A DNA stretch of 64,000 nt. Origin: Chimonanthus salicifolius (lineage: Eukaryota; Streptophyta; Magnoliopsida; Laurales; Calycanthaceae). Below, piece after piece: positions 23,346 to 34,146 of the stretch. The stretch lies in contig CM023540.1 in NCBI GenBank assembly GCA_013350335.1, positions 20,837,828-20,901,827 of the forward strand, in the 5' to 3' direction. The translations under genes and the position numbers were made by a program. Numbering within the stretch: the first letter of the stretch is position 1; every line of letters starts with the position of its first letter. The notes beneath the pieces were generated by a model, which was not told where the DNA came from, did not search any database, and saw only the letters and a list, made by a program, of their open reading frames with translations.

Positions 23346-24124
23346 CAGCAGAGAAAGACAGACGGGATCGGCTTACTCTAGCCATTCCATGTGTGACACG
23401 AACGCACGCCTTACCCCAGGTTGAGATTTATTTATTTTTCTTTTAATTTTTTTAAGCATCCTTTAAAATCTATTTAAAATGAGAGGATGCTCGTGTACTT
23501 ATAAACTGTAAGACTTAAAGGTTCAATGTGTAACTTTGCTAATACTCCTACATCAGGATTAGAGAGACTTGGCTCTCCCCCTCCACTTCACTATGTTAAA
23601 TACATGAGCATAACTCATCTTTAAAAATCGACTTTAAAAGGGAACGTGCTCATGTGCTTATAAATCCCAAGACCCAAAGATCCACTGACTGTATAGAACT
23701 TTGCTTACAAATAACACCTGTATAGGTGTCTCGGCTAGTCTTTAGAAGAGTTTTGAGCTTTGAATTAGTTTTTCAAATGAGCGAAGTCTGATTCTGATTC
23801 TTAGTTTAACTTGTGTTGTGTTGAATTGAATTTTATTTAGAAATTAGTTTTGATTTTTTTTTTTTTTTATGGTGAATTGAATGTTCATATCTTGTATTTT
23901 TCCAATTACTTAATTGAATTCTCTTTCACAATCAAATTGAGTTGAGAAAGTTCAATGAATGTCAATTCGAATTAATGTCGCATTAAGTTTCATACAGATG
24001 GTTTAAATTGCATTTAATTGTAGATTTCAATTAATTGTTTGAATCATTGTATTCAAAATAACATAAAAGGAAGATCGATGATAAATGACTTAGAAATATT
24101 TTTTTTATTAATAATCTATCCACA

Positions 24125-24330
24125 GTAATATCTTGCACATAGTAGTTCAACTAAAGACATTTTGACTAAAAAAATCAACAGGTTCTATATTCAAGTCCTG
24201 TAGTCACTCAATGTCCTTAACTTATAAGGCCCGTGTGTAATCGGAGTTTTGCCCATCACACTCACATTAAAGGAGAGGTAGGGGTCGTGAGATTCTTTGT
24301 CATAAAAGAACTAAGACATCTACATGTTCT
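24125..24330 (+). mobile_element. SINE-like tRNA-derived sequence, family 2
   Basis: TAGTAGTTCAACTAAAGACA resembles an A box and ATATTCAAGTCCTGTAG a B box, at about 60 bp spacing. The order resembles the better preserved copy at 60432-60619. The 3' end and TSD are unclear. Confidence 0.4.
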
Positions 24331-25074
24331 TAGAATAAATAACGTATAACGTTTATTCTATGCAATTGACAAATAGTATAAATAATGTATCCATTGTGAA
24401 TCAATATATCATGTGCTAAGCTATATAAAGGAAAAAAAAAAAAAACCAACAATTTACTTATATGAGGTACAAAATGAACATGTTAGATTGAGCCTATCCC
24501 AAAATGCAAATTTGATATTAGAAGACCCAACTTCAAAGATAGAATGGTTCATATTTCTTTAAAGTTGAAGATCAAGGCAAGGAACTGACAACATGGATGC
24601 TTTTCCCTCCAATTTGCAACATCAAACGAATGATAATCATTTCGTCCCAGTGAGGTGCTTCTTGTGAGAGTTCAAGTATTCAAGTGTCCTTAATTATCTT
24701 TGAGAGTATACTTGGGAACAAGAGACTTTTCTTTTTCGTTTTCTCTTGTAATCTATCAACTCTACTTTGTAATTCTCATTTTGTTAAATGGAATTAAGCT
24801 TTTTTTTTTTTTTAAGGATTAATGATAAGTATCATTCAAAGAGGGGAATTCAGGATTTTGTCTTTCTTGAAAGTGACTGATTCATCGTGGTTTCTATTAT
24901 TTATTTTGATTAGTCACAAGTAAACCCGTCATAAGTTGGAGTCGGTCGCTAGATTTTTGAAGCATTGTGTGGGCTTTGTTGATCAAGATTTGTTTCAACT
25001 TTGTTTTGATTCGTTTGTCTCTGCTTTTGTTTTTCCTTTCCTTCTCGTTCTTTTGGGGTTTACATTACCTGTTA

Positions 25075-25420
25075 AGAAATATATGAATAAACAAAATTAA
25101 TTATAGCACGATAATAAATAGATCAAATACTATTATAAACTGACATCGAGATTTACGTAGTTCAGCAAAATCTTGCCTACATCCGAGTCTACTATGAGAG
25201 TAAAGAGAACAACCGTATAAGAAATTGAATAAATAAATCACTCGGGTCTAAATCCCAGACCCAAGTCCTTGATACTTTGTACAATACACTTTTGCTACTC
25301 GTAACCCACAACTAAAACCCAGTTCTTGTTCTCTCACTTGCAATCTCAATCCAGAAGAAAGAACCCTTCTTTTCATGCTCTCTTTCATATGCTTCCTGTG
25401 GTTTCCGCATTCCCTGCGTT
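25075..25420. mobile_element. LTR-like remnant
   Basis: Contains GATTTACGTAGTTCAGC followed by TTGCCTACATCCGAG, a phrase I recognise from the LTRs of many plant retrotransposons (ACGTGGTTCGGC...GCCTACGTCC). No matching second LTR or TSD was found. Borders are guesses. Confidence 0.35.
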
Positions 25421-26245
25421 GTAACCCAGATTGTCTAACGTATTTTCTTGCTTCTCTATTTTACTTACTCACAATGCCGTGTATGAAATACCAAGCGCAA
25501 CACTGTGAAACTTGTGTTGTATGCGAGCCCTCCTCCACATATACGCACACTGTCTTCCTCATGTTCCTAAGCCTCCACTATCTTAAGCCTCTCCACGCAT
25601 AAGCTCTCCCATGCTGCTAACCATGAAGACACTTTTGCTGCATTAATACATGCATGCAAGGTCACCTGCTCTTCATGTACTGTGCCACCTTAATGCATAC
25701 CCGAATTAATTTAATCCTAATCCCATTAAAAAAAAGAGTATATTTAATATCATTAAATTTTAAACCCTACTATGAGATGCCTTATTTGCTTATGAGAAAG
25801 AGACCGTGAGAAATAGTCCTCTGCAGCAGTGAGACCAAATCGAGAATGGGAGATTTTCGTCTTCCTCTTCATCGTCTTCTTTGTTGTACAGAAAAAGGAT
25901 TTCTCAAATCCAATCGTGGCTAAGAAAACTCAGATTCACTTCCATCATCTTCTTCCTCCATAGGGTTTGAACGAGTGGAGAAACCAACGAAAGCTCTTCT
26001 GTAGCTGGGTTTTCTCCTCCTAGCGTTAATGGCTGAAATAGACAGACGAAGGGAAGATACTCCAAACAGATAAATGACAATCAGGTTTTTCTATTTTTTA
26101 TTTTTATTTTAAGTTTTTTTTTTTTTTTTCTGAGTCAAGCCAAATCAGGTCATTCTCTTTTCTCTGTGGATCTCCTCTTCTTTACTTACTGAGATTTGAG
26201 AAAAATAAGAAGGTCACTCCTCGACTTGTAATTGCTTTTACTGAA

Positions 26246-26447
26246 GGACAACGTTACTTTCACGGACATTTTGTGTAATCCAACACAGGTTTTACTGTAT
26301 TGTCCATTTTACCCTTTGAATCGACTCCTTGAACCATTTGTTGTAAGTAATTTGAAGGTTTCTACGAACTGATTCGAATGACAAAATAGATCATACAATA
26401 AAACCTATGTCAAGTTGCACAAAATGTCTATAAAAGGATCCCTACCA
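26246..26447. mobile_element. Mutator-type MITE, family A copy 2
   Basis: Perfect 9-bp TSD TTTACTGAA at 26237-26245 and 26448-26456. Long inverted termini share GACATTTTGTG, CACAGGTTTTACTGTAT / CATAGGTTTTATTGTAT and (T)CCATTTTACC. No coding capacity. Confidence 0.82.
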
Positions 26448-27514
26448 TTTACTGAATTGAAATAGAGTTCCACTTTAAGTATTTGGTGTCGTTTTTAATC
26501 ATGTTTCTTGTCTTCTAAATTGGACTAAGACACTTAGATTCTAAGGTTGAAGTTGAATCCTACTGAAAACAAGTTATCTGACAAGAAAAGAACTTAAGAA
26601 AATGCAAGTGGTAATTCTTGTTGGGTTCCTTCAGTTTGCTTAGTTTTCCATTGTGAAGTAAAATGTAGAGGAAAATGCAAAATGTAAGGTTATATTTATC
26701 CCAAATCCATCCTGAATCTGTCCCAATCTCAGAACACGTCCTTATTTACCGTCCAAAATTTATCCTAGACATCTCGACTCGTCCCAGATCCGTCCTAACC
26801 CGTCCTAAATCTGTCCTGACCTATCCTAAATCCATCTCGACGTGTGAATATATTGTACCATTTTAGCTTTTACATTTATAATTAAAATAAAATTTTATTG
26901 AATACATATTTTATTGATAATGTTTAATTGAACTATAAGAAAGTACTAATGAATATTAAATAAGATTTAATTTAAATGATTTAAACTTATGGGGATGGAT
27001 GATGGAGTAGTGATTCGGAGGTTTCGGTGAGCTGATTCGAAGGGTAAAATAGGTCATACAGATACGAGTTAAACAAAATGCCCATGAAAAAATTGCTACT
27101 CTTTACTGAATAGAAATAGAATTCCACTTCAAATATTTGGTGTCGTTTCTTTTTTTTTTTCATGTTTCTTGTCTTTTAAATTAGACTAAGACACGTAGAT
27201 TCTAAGGTTGAAGTTGAATCCTATCAAAACAAGTTATCTGACAAGAAAAGAACTTAAGAAAATGCAAGTGGTAGTTTTTGTTGGGTTCTTCGATTTGCCT
27301 TTGTTTTCTATTGTAAATTAAAATGTAGAGGAAAATGCAAAATGTAAGGTGAATATACTGTATCATTTTAGCTTTTACGTTTTATAATTAAAATAAAATT
27401 TTATTGAATACATATTTTATTTATAATATTTAATTGAACTATAAGAAACTACTAATGAATATCAAATAAGATTTAATTTAAATGATTTCAACTTATGGGG
27501 ATGGATGATGGAGT
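26352..27514. repeat. Tandem duplication, about 500-660-bp units
   Basis: Unit 1 (about 26352-27012) and unit 2 (about 27020-27514) share GATTCTAAGGTTGAAGTTGA, AAGTTATCTGACAAGAAAAG, GAGGAAAATGCAAAATGTAA and ACTTATGGGGATGGATGATG. The first copy carries an extra block of about 155 bp (about 26688-26843) made of CGTCCTAAATCTGTCC-like tandem words that the second lacks. The duplication starts inside the MITE at 26246-26447, so unit 2 carries only that element's right half. Confidence 0.85.
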
Positions 27515-27932
27515 ACAACCACAGGATGGAAATTGGGGTATGGATTTATGTGAGATTCCACCCAGAATGATATGTCATTCTCCAAACGCAGCCATGGATA
27601 CTGCTAAACATTCTTGTCAGATGCCTACACAAATGGAATTATAGGGTTTAGGGTTTTACAATTCTAGACTTTCATAATAACCCTGGCAACCTTTTAGCAG
27701 AGGTTGCAGTTGCAGTGGACATCGTATGCTCAATGCCCTAAACCAAAATCTTTTTATACAATTTTAGTAACAAAGATCTGGTGATTTCAATTTTCAGATT
27801 GACAGCTTTATGCATGTGATAATGGATGCTGCTAAGCAAAACAGATAAATTATGACAACAATCAGAGTATTAAAGTTAAAATATATTTTTATGAAATAAA
27901 AGTATATTTTTATATTATAGTAGATATAACAA

Positions 27933-28110
27933 GGTAGCCATTTAGACACTCGATTTCAACATTGTATTTGAAATTACCTATTTTACCCCTTTAATTTTGT
28001 GCGGAGAAATCGTCTTTTTAAAAAATTGAAGGAAAAAATGATAATTTTCACATAAAATTTTGAAATCGAATGTCTTTTAAAAGAAAAGTCGAGTGTCTAA
28101 ATGGCCACCC
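27933..28110. mobile_element. hAT-like MITE with 8-bp TSD
   Basis: Perfect 8-bp TSD TATAACAA at 27925-27932 and 28111-28118. Termini: left GGTAGCCATTTAGACACTCG, right reverse complement GGGTGGCCATTTAGACACTC, extending about 22 bp. The 178-bp element is AT-rich and non-coding. Confidence 0.85.
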
Positions 28111-28118
28111 TATAACAA

Positions 28119-29240
28119 TAGCTATTAAGTTTATTTTGGGCATGAGTCTAAGGAGTGATAAAAAATATATACACTTATAAAACATAAAATAGAAAAGTCT
28201 ATTAAGTATTTTGTGCAACAATATGTCATGATTGAATGGAAGAACTTGTTAAGGTTGAATGATGATTTAGAATAAATGATTTATGCATATTATTCTATAT
28301 TGAATTAGGCACAATAAAAGGAATTTCATCAAGTTATAGGGTTGTATTTTTTTTTTTAATCAAGGTGTCTAAATCTCTTAGAGTATCCAACCAATAACAT
28401 GAATGTGCTGGAGTATTTATAGTGAGTTAAAGCATGTGCAGTATATTTTGGAAGTTTATTAATTTTTGAAGTAATCAATTATAGAAAAAGTGCATTTTAG
28501 GTGAAATCTATATCATTTGTTAGAAATCGTAAAATTCGGTGTTATGTGGAGTCTTAGACATTTGACATTTTTATTGCTTGCATTAAAACCTCTAATTTTT
28601 TTATGACATCATCTTAACAAGCAAGAAATCAAACACTAGCAAGCCTCCCTACCGATAAGGCATTGGTAGAAGGTATTCAGATCTCTTAGAGCACTCAATT
28701 AATTTTCAAAGCATGTGCAAGCCTCTCTACCTAGATATACTATATAACTTTTTGGGTTCAAGTGAAAATCGAACTTAGGACTCTCGGTTCTTAGAGATTT
28801 CATTTTCTGTGCCACCCGCTGAAAAAAAGACATTCAACCTTGATCTTTGGCTAACAGTGGGCCAGTGATGCCATGGGGGGAATACCCAAGCAAATCGCCC
28901 GTGCATATTAGAAAATCAATGTGTAAAAAACTAAGCTAAGATTAACCCAGGAACTAAAGATTGCAGTTTTGCCGATAAGGGATTGGGGTAGAAGAAATTG
29001 GAATGCTGTAAATGCATAAAATACTTTCATTGCTAGGATTTTTTTTTTTTTTAATTTCAATGTATATTTTTAATTGTCTTAGAAATATTTAATAATATTA
29101 ATATATCAACTATCTCTATTTTAAGTTAAAGCTCAGTAGACTTGATCATGTAACGTGATGGGACATAGGATTGGAGACTGAATGAAGATCGTCCGTATCT
29201 ATTGAATCTGAATGTAGAGATTAAGAGATTGCCTTAAGAG
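28119..29240. other. Intergenic stretch
   Basis: Holds a decayed minus-strand SINE of family 1 at about 28715-28815 (GTGCAAGCCTCTCTACC, TTGGGTTCAAGTGAAAATCG). No gene otherwise seen. Confidence 0.45.
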
Positions 29241-29385
29241 AGAGACATGTTACATCCGAGTGTCGGCACACCTGTCTCATACATTCATAGAGAAAATCTA
29301 AATACACACGTGATTGAGTGGTCCGGATTCAGACTGAAATAAGGCAAATAAGGGCACGAACCATTTTGATTCGTGTGCTGATATT
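29241..29385. repeat. 145-bp direct repeat, left copy, flanking the copia element
   Basis: Starts AGAGACATGTTACATCCGAG and ends GTGTGCTGATATT. Base-for-base identical to 31648-31792. Four bases (AGAT) separate it from the left LTR. Confidence 0.97.
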
Positions 29386-29389
29386 AGAT

Positions 29390-29691
29390 TGTTGTGGGCC
29401 AGCCCCACTTATGGGCCTATTGGGCTTAGGCCCAGTAGAGTGACTTAAGCCCTATTCTTATTTGTCTCTTTTATCTATTATTGTATTCCTGTGTAAGACA
29501 GAGAGTGAGAGATTAGAGAGAGAGTGAGAGACAGAGAGATCTGAAAGGGAGAGACCTTGTAATCCTCTGTACTTGTTTTTCTACATAGTAGATTTCATCT
29601 CGCTCCGTGGACGTAGGCGTTCTAGCCGAACCACGTAAACCTTGTGTCGTGTGATTGTGTGTTTGCATTAATTAATCTCTAATCCCCAACA
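29390..29691 (+). repeat. Copia 5' LTR
   Basis: 302 bp, TG...CA, identical to the 3' LTR. Includes a GA-rich stretch near 29499-29545. Confidence 0.95.
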
Positions 29692-29693
29692 AG

Positions 29694-29705
29694 TGGTATC
29701 AGAGC
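29694..29705 (+). promoter_or_regulatory. Copia primer binding site
   Basis: TGGTATCAGAGC, complementary to the 3' end of initiator tRNA-Met, two bases after the 5' LTR; primes minus-strand cDNA. Confidence 0.95.
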
Positions 29706-30452
29706 CGAAGGTAATCGGATTCAGACAAGGTTAAGTCGAATCGGAGTCGGTAAAATCACACAGACGGTCGGAGAACATCGGACGGAAATTCAGCCGCGTC
29801 GGCTGAAGAGGATATTGTTCCATCGATTAAGTTTTTTTTGTGAACGGACTGTTCACAGATCTGAAAAAAAAAAAAAAAGGGGGAAATTTTTTTTTATCGA
29901 TCTGCTACGAGCAGGTCGGCGGACGGTGGTTAGCAAGAAGGACCGTCGGCGGAAGAGGGGTTTTAAAACCGAGACCAAATCCCAGATTCCCGGCTGTGCG
30001 TCCAAGGCAGAAAGGCTCAGATCGATTTCGACAGAGAAGAACAGCAGCGGCGATCGGAGAAAAGAGCGGTGGCATCAGCCTGTGGAATCGCAGGCGGAAG
30101 AATAGAAACCCAGTTTTTGGGGTTTTTCCTTGGCAGCGGCGGCGAGTCAGAGCATCGTGATTGGCCCGGAAATCAGATCTGATCTCAGATCTGAGATTGA
30201 AAAAAAAAAAAATCGCAGAACACTGCAGAGAAAACAGAGGCGATCGAAGAAGCAGGCGACGGCAGATATCGATCGGTGCAGATCTGAGGTGAAATCGCGG
30301 GCAGCCAAACTCTCAGAAAATCTGAGAAGAGAAAGAAACCCAGGTGCAGAGTGTTTCCGGCGCAAAGAAAAAAAAAAAACCGCTGCAAATAGAGATCTGG
30401 AAACAGAGGCGTTGGCAGCAGACGCCTGAGCGGCGGAAATCGCAAAAGGGGT
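29706..30452 (+). other. Copia leader region
   Basis: Non-coding leader with A-runs and several overlapping open frames (about 29815-30429) that have no gag or other domain. It joins the RT fragment at about 30445, the apparent internal deletion point. Confidence 0.7.
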
Positions 30453-31298
30453 ATGGAGATTCACAGAGATAGAAAGAAAAAGAAGATTATCCTGTCTCAA
30501 GAGAAATACATTGAGAAGGTCTTGGAGAGATTCGGCATGAGGGATTGCAACTCCGTTAGCACTCCTCTCGCCGCTCACTTCAAGCTCAGTAAGGAATGTT
30601 GTCCTTCATCAGAGACAGAGAAAGACAAGATGAGTCAGATTCCATATCAGTCAGCAGTTGGTAGTCTCATGTACGCGATGGTTTGCACGAGACCAGATAT
30701 AGCACATGCAGTTGGATTGGTGAGCAGATTTATGTCAGACCCAGGACATGATCATTGGGAGGCAGTGAGATGGATCTTCAGATACCTACGAGGTACTTCG
30801 AGCATGGGCATCATGTTTGGTGGAGACCCTTTTATTACTGGCTACACAGATGCAGATATGGCTGGTGACCTTGATGGTCGCAAGTCCACTTCTGGTTATC
30901 TTTTCACATTTGCTGGAGGAGCCGTCAGTTGGCAATCCAAGTTACAGAAGTGTGTAGCACTTTCTACGGCAGAGGCAGAGTACATTGCTGCTACGGAAGC
31001 TGGGAAAGAGATGGTTTGGCAAAAGGGATTTCTTCGGGAAATAGGCATCAAACAGGAGGACTACACAGTGTATTGTGACAGTCAGAGCGCCATCGACTTG
31101 AGTAAGAATGCCATGTATCACTCAAGAACGAAGCACATTGATTTGAGATATCATTGGTTGAGAGCAGCTATTGAAGAGAAACAGATCAGTGTAAAGAAGA
31201 TCCATACAGACCACAATCCAGCAGACGCATTCACCAAAGTTCTTTCAAAGAACAAATTTGAGTTCTGCGTAGGGGCATCTGGCCTCTACAGAAGATGA
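30453..31298 (+). CDS. Copia RT C-terminus plus RNase H, truncated polyprotein
   Basis: An intact 281-codon frame that begins within what is normally the reverse-transcriptase domain (MEIHRDRKKKK, SQEKYIEKVLERF, CTRPDIAHAVG) and continues through a Ty1/copia RNase H. The RNase H active-site landmarks are all present: YTDADMAGD, TAEAEYIA, YCDSQSAIDL and HIDLRYHWLR. The family enzyme degrades the RNA strand of RNA-DNA hybrids during cDNA synthesis. The upstream polymerase motifs, including the catalytic YVDD-type box, are missing, so no active reverse transcriptase can be made. The ATG corresponds to an internal methionine of the parental polyprotein. Whether it is translated is unknown. Confidence 0.93.
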   Translation: MEIHRDRKKKKIILSQEKYIEKVLERFGMRDCNSVSTPLAAHFKLSKECCPSSETEKDKMSQIPYQSAVGSLMYAMVCTRPDIAHAVGLVSRFMSDPGHDHWEAVRWIFRYLRGTSSMGIMFGGDPFITGYTDADMAGDLDGRKSTSGYLFTFAGGAVSWQSKLQKCVALSTAEAEYIAATEAGKEMVWQKGFLREIGIKQEDYTVYCDSQSAIDLSKNAMYHSRTKHIDLRYHWLRAAIEEKQISVKKIHTDHNPADAFTKVLSKNKFEFCVGASGLYRR

Positions 31299-31345
31299 CA
31301 TCCATGTCAGAGTGTTCTCCTCCTCCTGGGGCTGGAGGGGGAGAT

Positions 31346-31647
31346 TGTTGTGGGCCAGCCCCACTTATGGGCCTATTGGGCTTAGGCCCAGTAGAGTGAC
31401 TTAAGCCCTATTCTTATTTGTCTCTTTTATCTATTATTGTATTCCTGTGTAAGACAGAGAGTGAGAGATTAGAGAGAGAGTGAGAGACAGAGAGATCTGA
31501 AAGGGAGAGACCTTGTAATCCTCTGTACTTGTTTTTCTACATAGTAGATTTCATCTCGCTCCGTGGACGTAGGCGTTCTAGCCGAACCACGTAAACCTTG
31601 TGTCGTGTGATTGTGTGTTTGCATTAATTAATCTCTAATCCCCAACA
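31346..31647 (+). repeat. Copia 3' LTR
   Basis: 302 bp, identical to the 5' LTR. Ends directly at the second 145-bp repeat. Confidence 0.95.
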
Positions 31648-31792
31648 AGAGACATGTTACATCCGAGTGTCGGCACACCTGTCTCATACATTCATAGAGA
31701 AAATCTAAATACACACGTGATTGAGTGGTCCGGATTCAGACTGAAATAAGGCAAATAAGGGCACGAACCATTTTGATTCGTGTGCTGATATT
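31648..31792. repeat. 145-bp direct repeat, right copy
   Basis: Perfect copy of 29241-29385, starting at the first base after the 3' LTR. Followed by TTTTTAGTGG, where the left copy is followed by AGAT and the LTR. Confidence 0.97.
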
Positions 31793-31796
31793 TTTT

Positions 31797-31975
31797 AGTG
31801 GGGCTGAAGTTTAAGTTGAATTGGATCAAGTTTTAATAAATACAATTCAATTCATGTTAAAACTTATTAAATCCACTTGATTTGTCAATTTAAATTACTC
31901 AATCTGACTCGATTCGAATTTCTGACCCGACTAAATTCGAATGTTGTTTTATAACTTAGTGCATTTGGATCGGAG
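31797..31975. mobile_element. hAT-type MITE, family C, truncated
   Basis: TAGTGGGGCTGAAGTTTAAG, TTTTAATAAATACAATTCAA and GTTGTTTTATAACTTAGTGC match the interior order of the copy at 34147-34489. The right half is missing. Confidence 0.6.
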
Positions 31976-33573
31976 GTAAAAAGTTGATTTTTTACTCTTA
32001 TCTCTTAATTACGAAACAAGAGTAATATCGAAACACAGTCTAAAGGAGGGTAATAGGGGTTACTCTCTATTACCCTTGTTTGATAATAAAAGGGTAAGAG
32101 AAAAAAAATACTTTTTACCTCTCTTCTCACACTTTTGAAAATCCTTTCTCCCTAAAGGATATTCATTACATGGGAGATAATTCTTGATCAAGAGTAACTC
32201 CAGATAATTCCTGTAAAATTTATCAAATTGGGTTCAGTCTTATACCCATTGGTCTCACCCAGATAATACTTGGACTTGACAGGAGCTCAATCAGTTCACA
32301 GTTTCACACCCATCCATCTAAAATATCCTAGCCTACTGACATTACTGCTGCCATCTCTGTTCCATTGCTTCCACTTGCCACAACCAACCGTTGTTGATCC
32401 CAGGCAATCTTGGGTGTATTAGTGGTTGATGATAGGCATCATTGGTGCATTTGGATTTGGAGAGGGTGAAAAAGGCAGTCATTTACATAAAAGACAATTT
32501 CACCAGCCCACTTTTCTCATTCAAAAGTTAAAAACAGAGCTCTAAGAAACTTCAAATAAATCAGCATTCAACAGTAAGCTAAGATGGGTATTTAAAAAAA
32601 TTAGAAGTAGGAAATGATTAAAGAAGAATATGACATGAAATGCATTAAGAAAAGAGTAAAAACCGAGATGATGAGGACCGGAGAGGAGGATCTTTAATGT
32701 TTTGAAAGAGAAGAGAAGAGAAGAACAGAGGAGAGAGAGAGAGAGGAGTGAGAAGGAATGGAATGGACAAAGAGAAGGACATAGTTGTGGAAGAGAGCGA
32801 AGGTAGGATGGGCAGAGGAGGGTGGGCAGTTCAGATGGAGAATAAGTGCGAAAGGCACGAGTCAGTAAGGTAGGGAACAGTAAATGAGAGTCGTAAATCC
32901 TTTTGTCGTCGCTCTCATCGTCGTCACGTCCCTTTTCCTTCCCGACTCCCCGTAACATCGCTCCCAGAATTCCACGCCTCCCTGCCTCCTCTCTTCCTTC
33001 CTTCCAACTCTCTCTCTCCCTCTCAGAAGGAAACCTCACCAACAGTCAGGATTGATCTGCAGTTTATGTGATTTATTTCTTTAAAAGATTATATTTTAAT
33101 TTATTTGATAGGAAATTATGTCAGTTGAACGAGACAAATCATGTTTTAAAGTATTTGGATACTTTAAATTATTTTTTAAGATTTAAACTATTGTCACCTT
33201 TACCGTATGTTTTGAATGATCTAATAGGATTCCTATTATAGGAATACTTTTTATAACATGTACAATAGACTCGTCCCTGTCACTGTTAGTAACTTTCACC
33301 TCTATGTGCATATAGACCCATGCCAAATTGTACCAAAAGAGAACACCCATATTAATAAAACTATGAAATGAGTAAATTCAGTTGAAGTAATTCTATAATT
33401 TAATCTCAAGTTTGAAGTGCGTTTCGAGGTCTTGAGTTTAATTTATGCTAAATCTAAACGTGCCTACTCCCCATAGATATAACTAGTGTGTATAGATCTG
33501 AATATTTACATATGCCCGTGGGATCAATCTCACCTCCAGGGGTATCAAAAAGAAATTTATAATTTAAACATAA
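31976..33573. other. Intergenic stretch
   Basis: 31976-32215 shares words (TACTTTTTACCTCTCTTCTC, CCTGTAAAATTTATC) with 43195-43370, so a further MITE-like family is likely, but no TSD was found. 32700-33010 is GA/CT-rich; its 166-codon minus-strand frame is low-complexity and not accepted as a gene. Confidence 0.45.
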
Positions 33574-33588
33574 ACCCACGGTTTCAAC

Positions 33589-34077
33589 AAATTTTTTTTT
33601 GAATAATGGGTAAGAATTCATTCAAAGAGAAAACCCAGAGATATGTACTAAGAAATGAACAAAATCCCACAATACGACCTAGGCAAATGCGGCCAAACAA
33701 AAAGAGGCCCAAAAATAAGCCCCGTAGAGGCCAAGACAAAATAAAAAAACCCTAGTTTCAGCATTTTGGTTGAATTGGAAATTCTCCCTCATTTCATTTA
33801 GCATGAAGGTGAATCTCACGATCATCCAAGATTTGTTTTCTTCAGAGAAAACAATGTAGACACAGAAGATCTCATTCAAATTCTACAATCTGGTAATCTT
33901 GGCATATATGGGAATAGAGGGTCCAAAACATGGGCCCCTTGGCACATAGAGGTGCAAGCATAATACAAAATTTACGCTGGTTGTACCATCATAACCATTC
34001 AATGGATGAATAGAACGACCGGCATTGGCATGAGAAGGTCATCATATCGCAATCAAACCTGCTATCTTGTCTACACA
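33589..34077 (-). mobile_element. LINE-type retrotransposon insertion (minus), 5'-truncated
   Basis: A T-run at the left edge (33589-33600) is the poly(A) tail of a minus-strand insertion. Flanking repeats CCCACGGTTTCAAC (33575-33588) and CCCACGATTTCAAC (34078-34091) are a 14-bp TSD with one mismatch. The body is non-coding, consistent with a LINE 3' end. Confidence 0.7.
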
Positions 34078-34146
34078 CCCACGATTTCAACGGCTTAGAA
34101 TGCCTTGCATTTTGACAAATGTACTGTGGATGATCAACCACAGTAT

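Larger units (their letters stand above)
22624..26236. other. Intergenic stretch upstream of the PPR gene
   Basis: Contains the PPR leader/promoter side, a 58-codon plus-strand frame at 23169-23345, a SINE-like stretch at about 24125-24330 and an LTR-like patch near 25075-25420. No other gene recognised. Poly-T runs near 23855 and 24800 may mark decayed retroelement tails. Confidence 0.45.
29390..31647 (+). mobile_element. Internally deleted Ty1/copia retrotransposon
   Basis: Two 302-bp LTRs (29390-29691 and 31346-31647) read identical by eye, starting TGTTGTGGGCC and ending ATCCCCAACA. The primer binding site TGGTATCAGAGC (29694-29705) is complementary to initiator tRNA-Met, and a polypurine tract GGAGGGGGAGA (31334-31344) precedes the right LTR. 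The interior is only about 1.65 kb. It lacks gag, protease, integrase and most of the reverse transcriptase, keeping the RT tail and RNase H. LTR identity indicates very recent insertion, and the missing functions imply mobilisation by an autonomous relative. No 5-bp TSD: TAGAT precedes and AGAGA follows. Confidence 0.95.

Noticed and set aside
29815..30429. Overlapping open frames of about 96-106 codons in the copia leader
   Set aside because: No gag motif (no zinc knuckle), basic low-complexity composition, different frames overlapping: leader sequence.
32542..33042. 166-codon minus-strand open frame
   Set aside because: Encoded by a GA/CT-rich tract giving Ser/Leu/Arg-rich low complexity; no domain.
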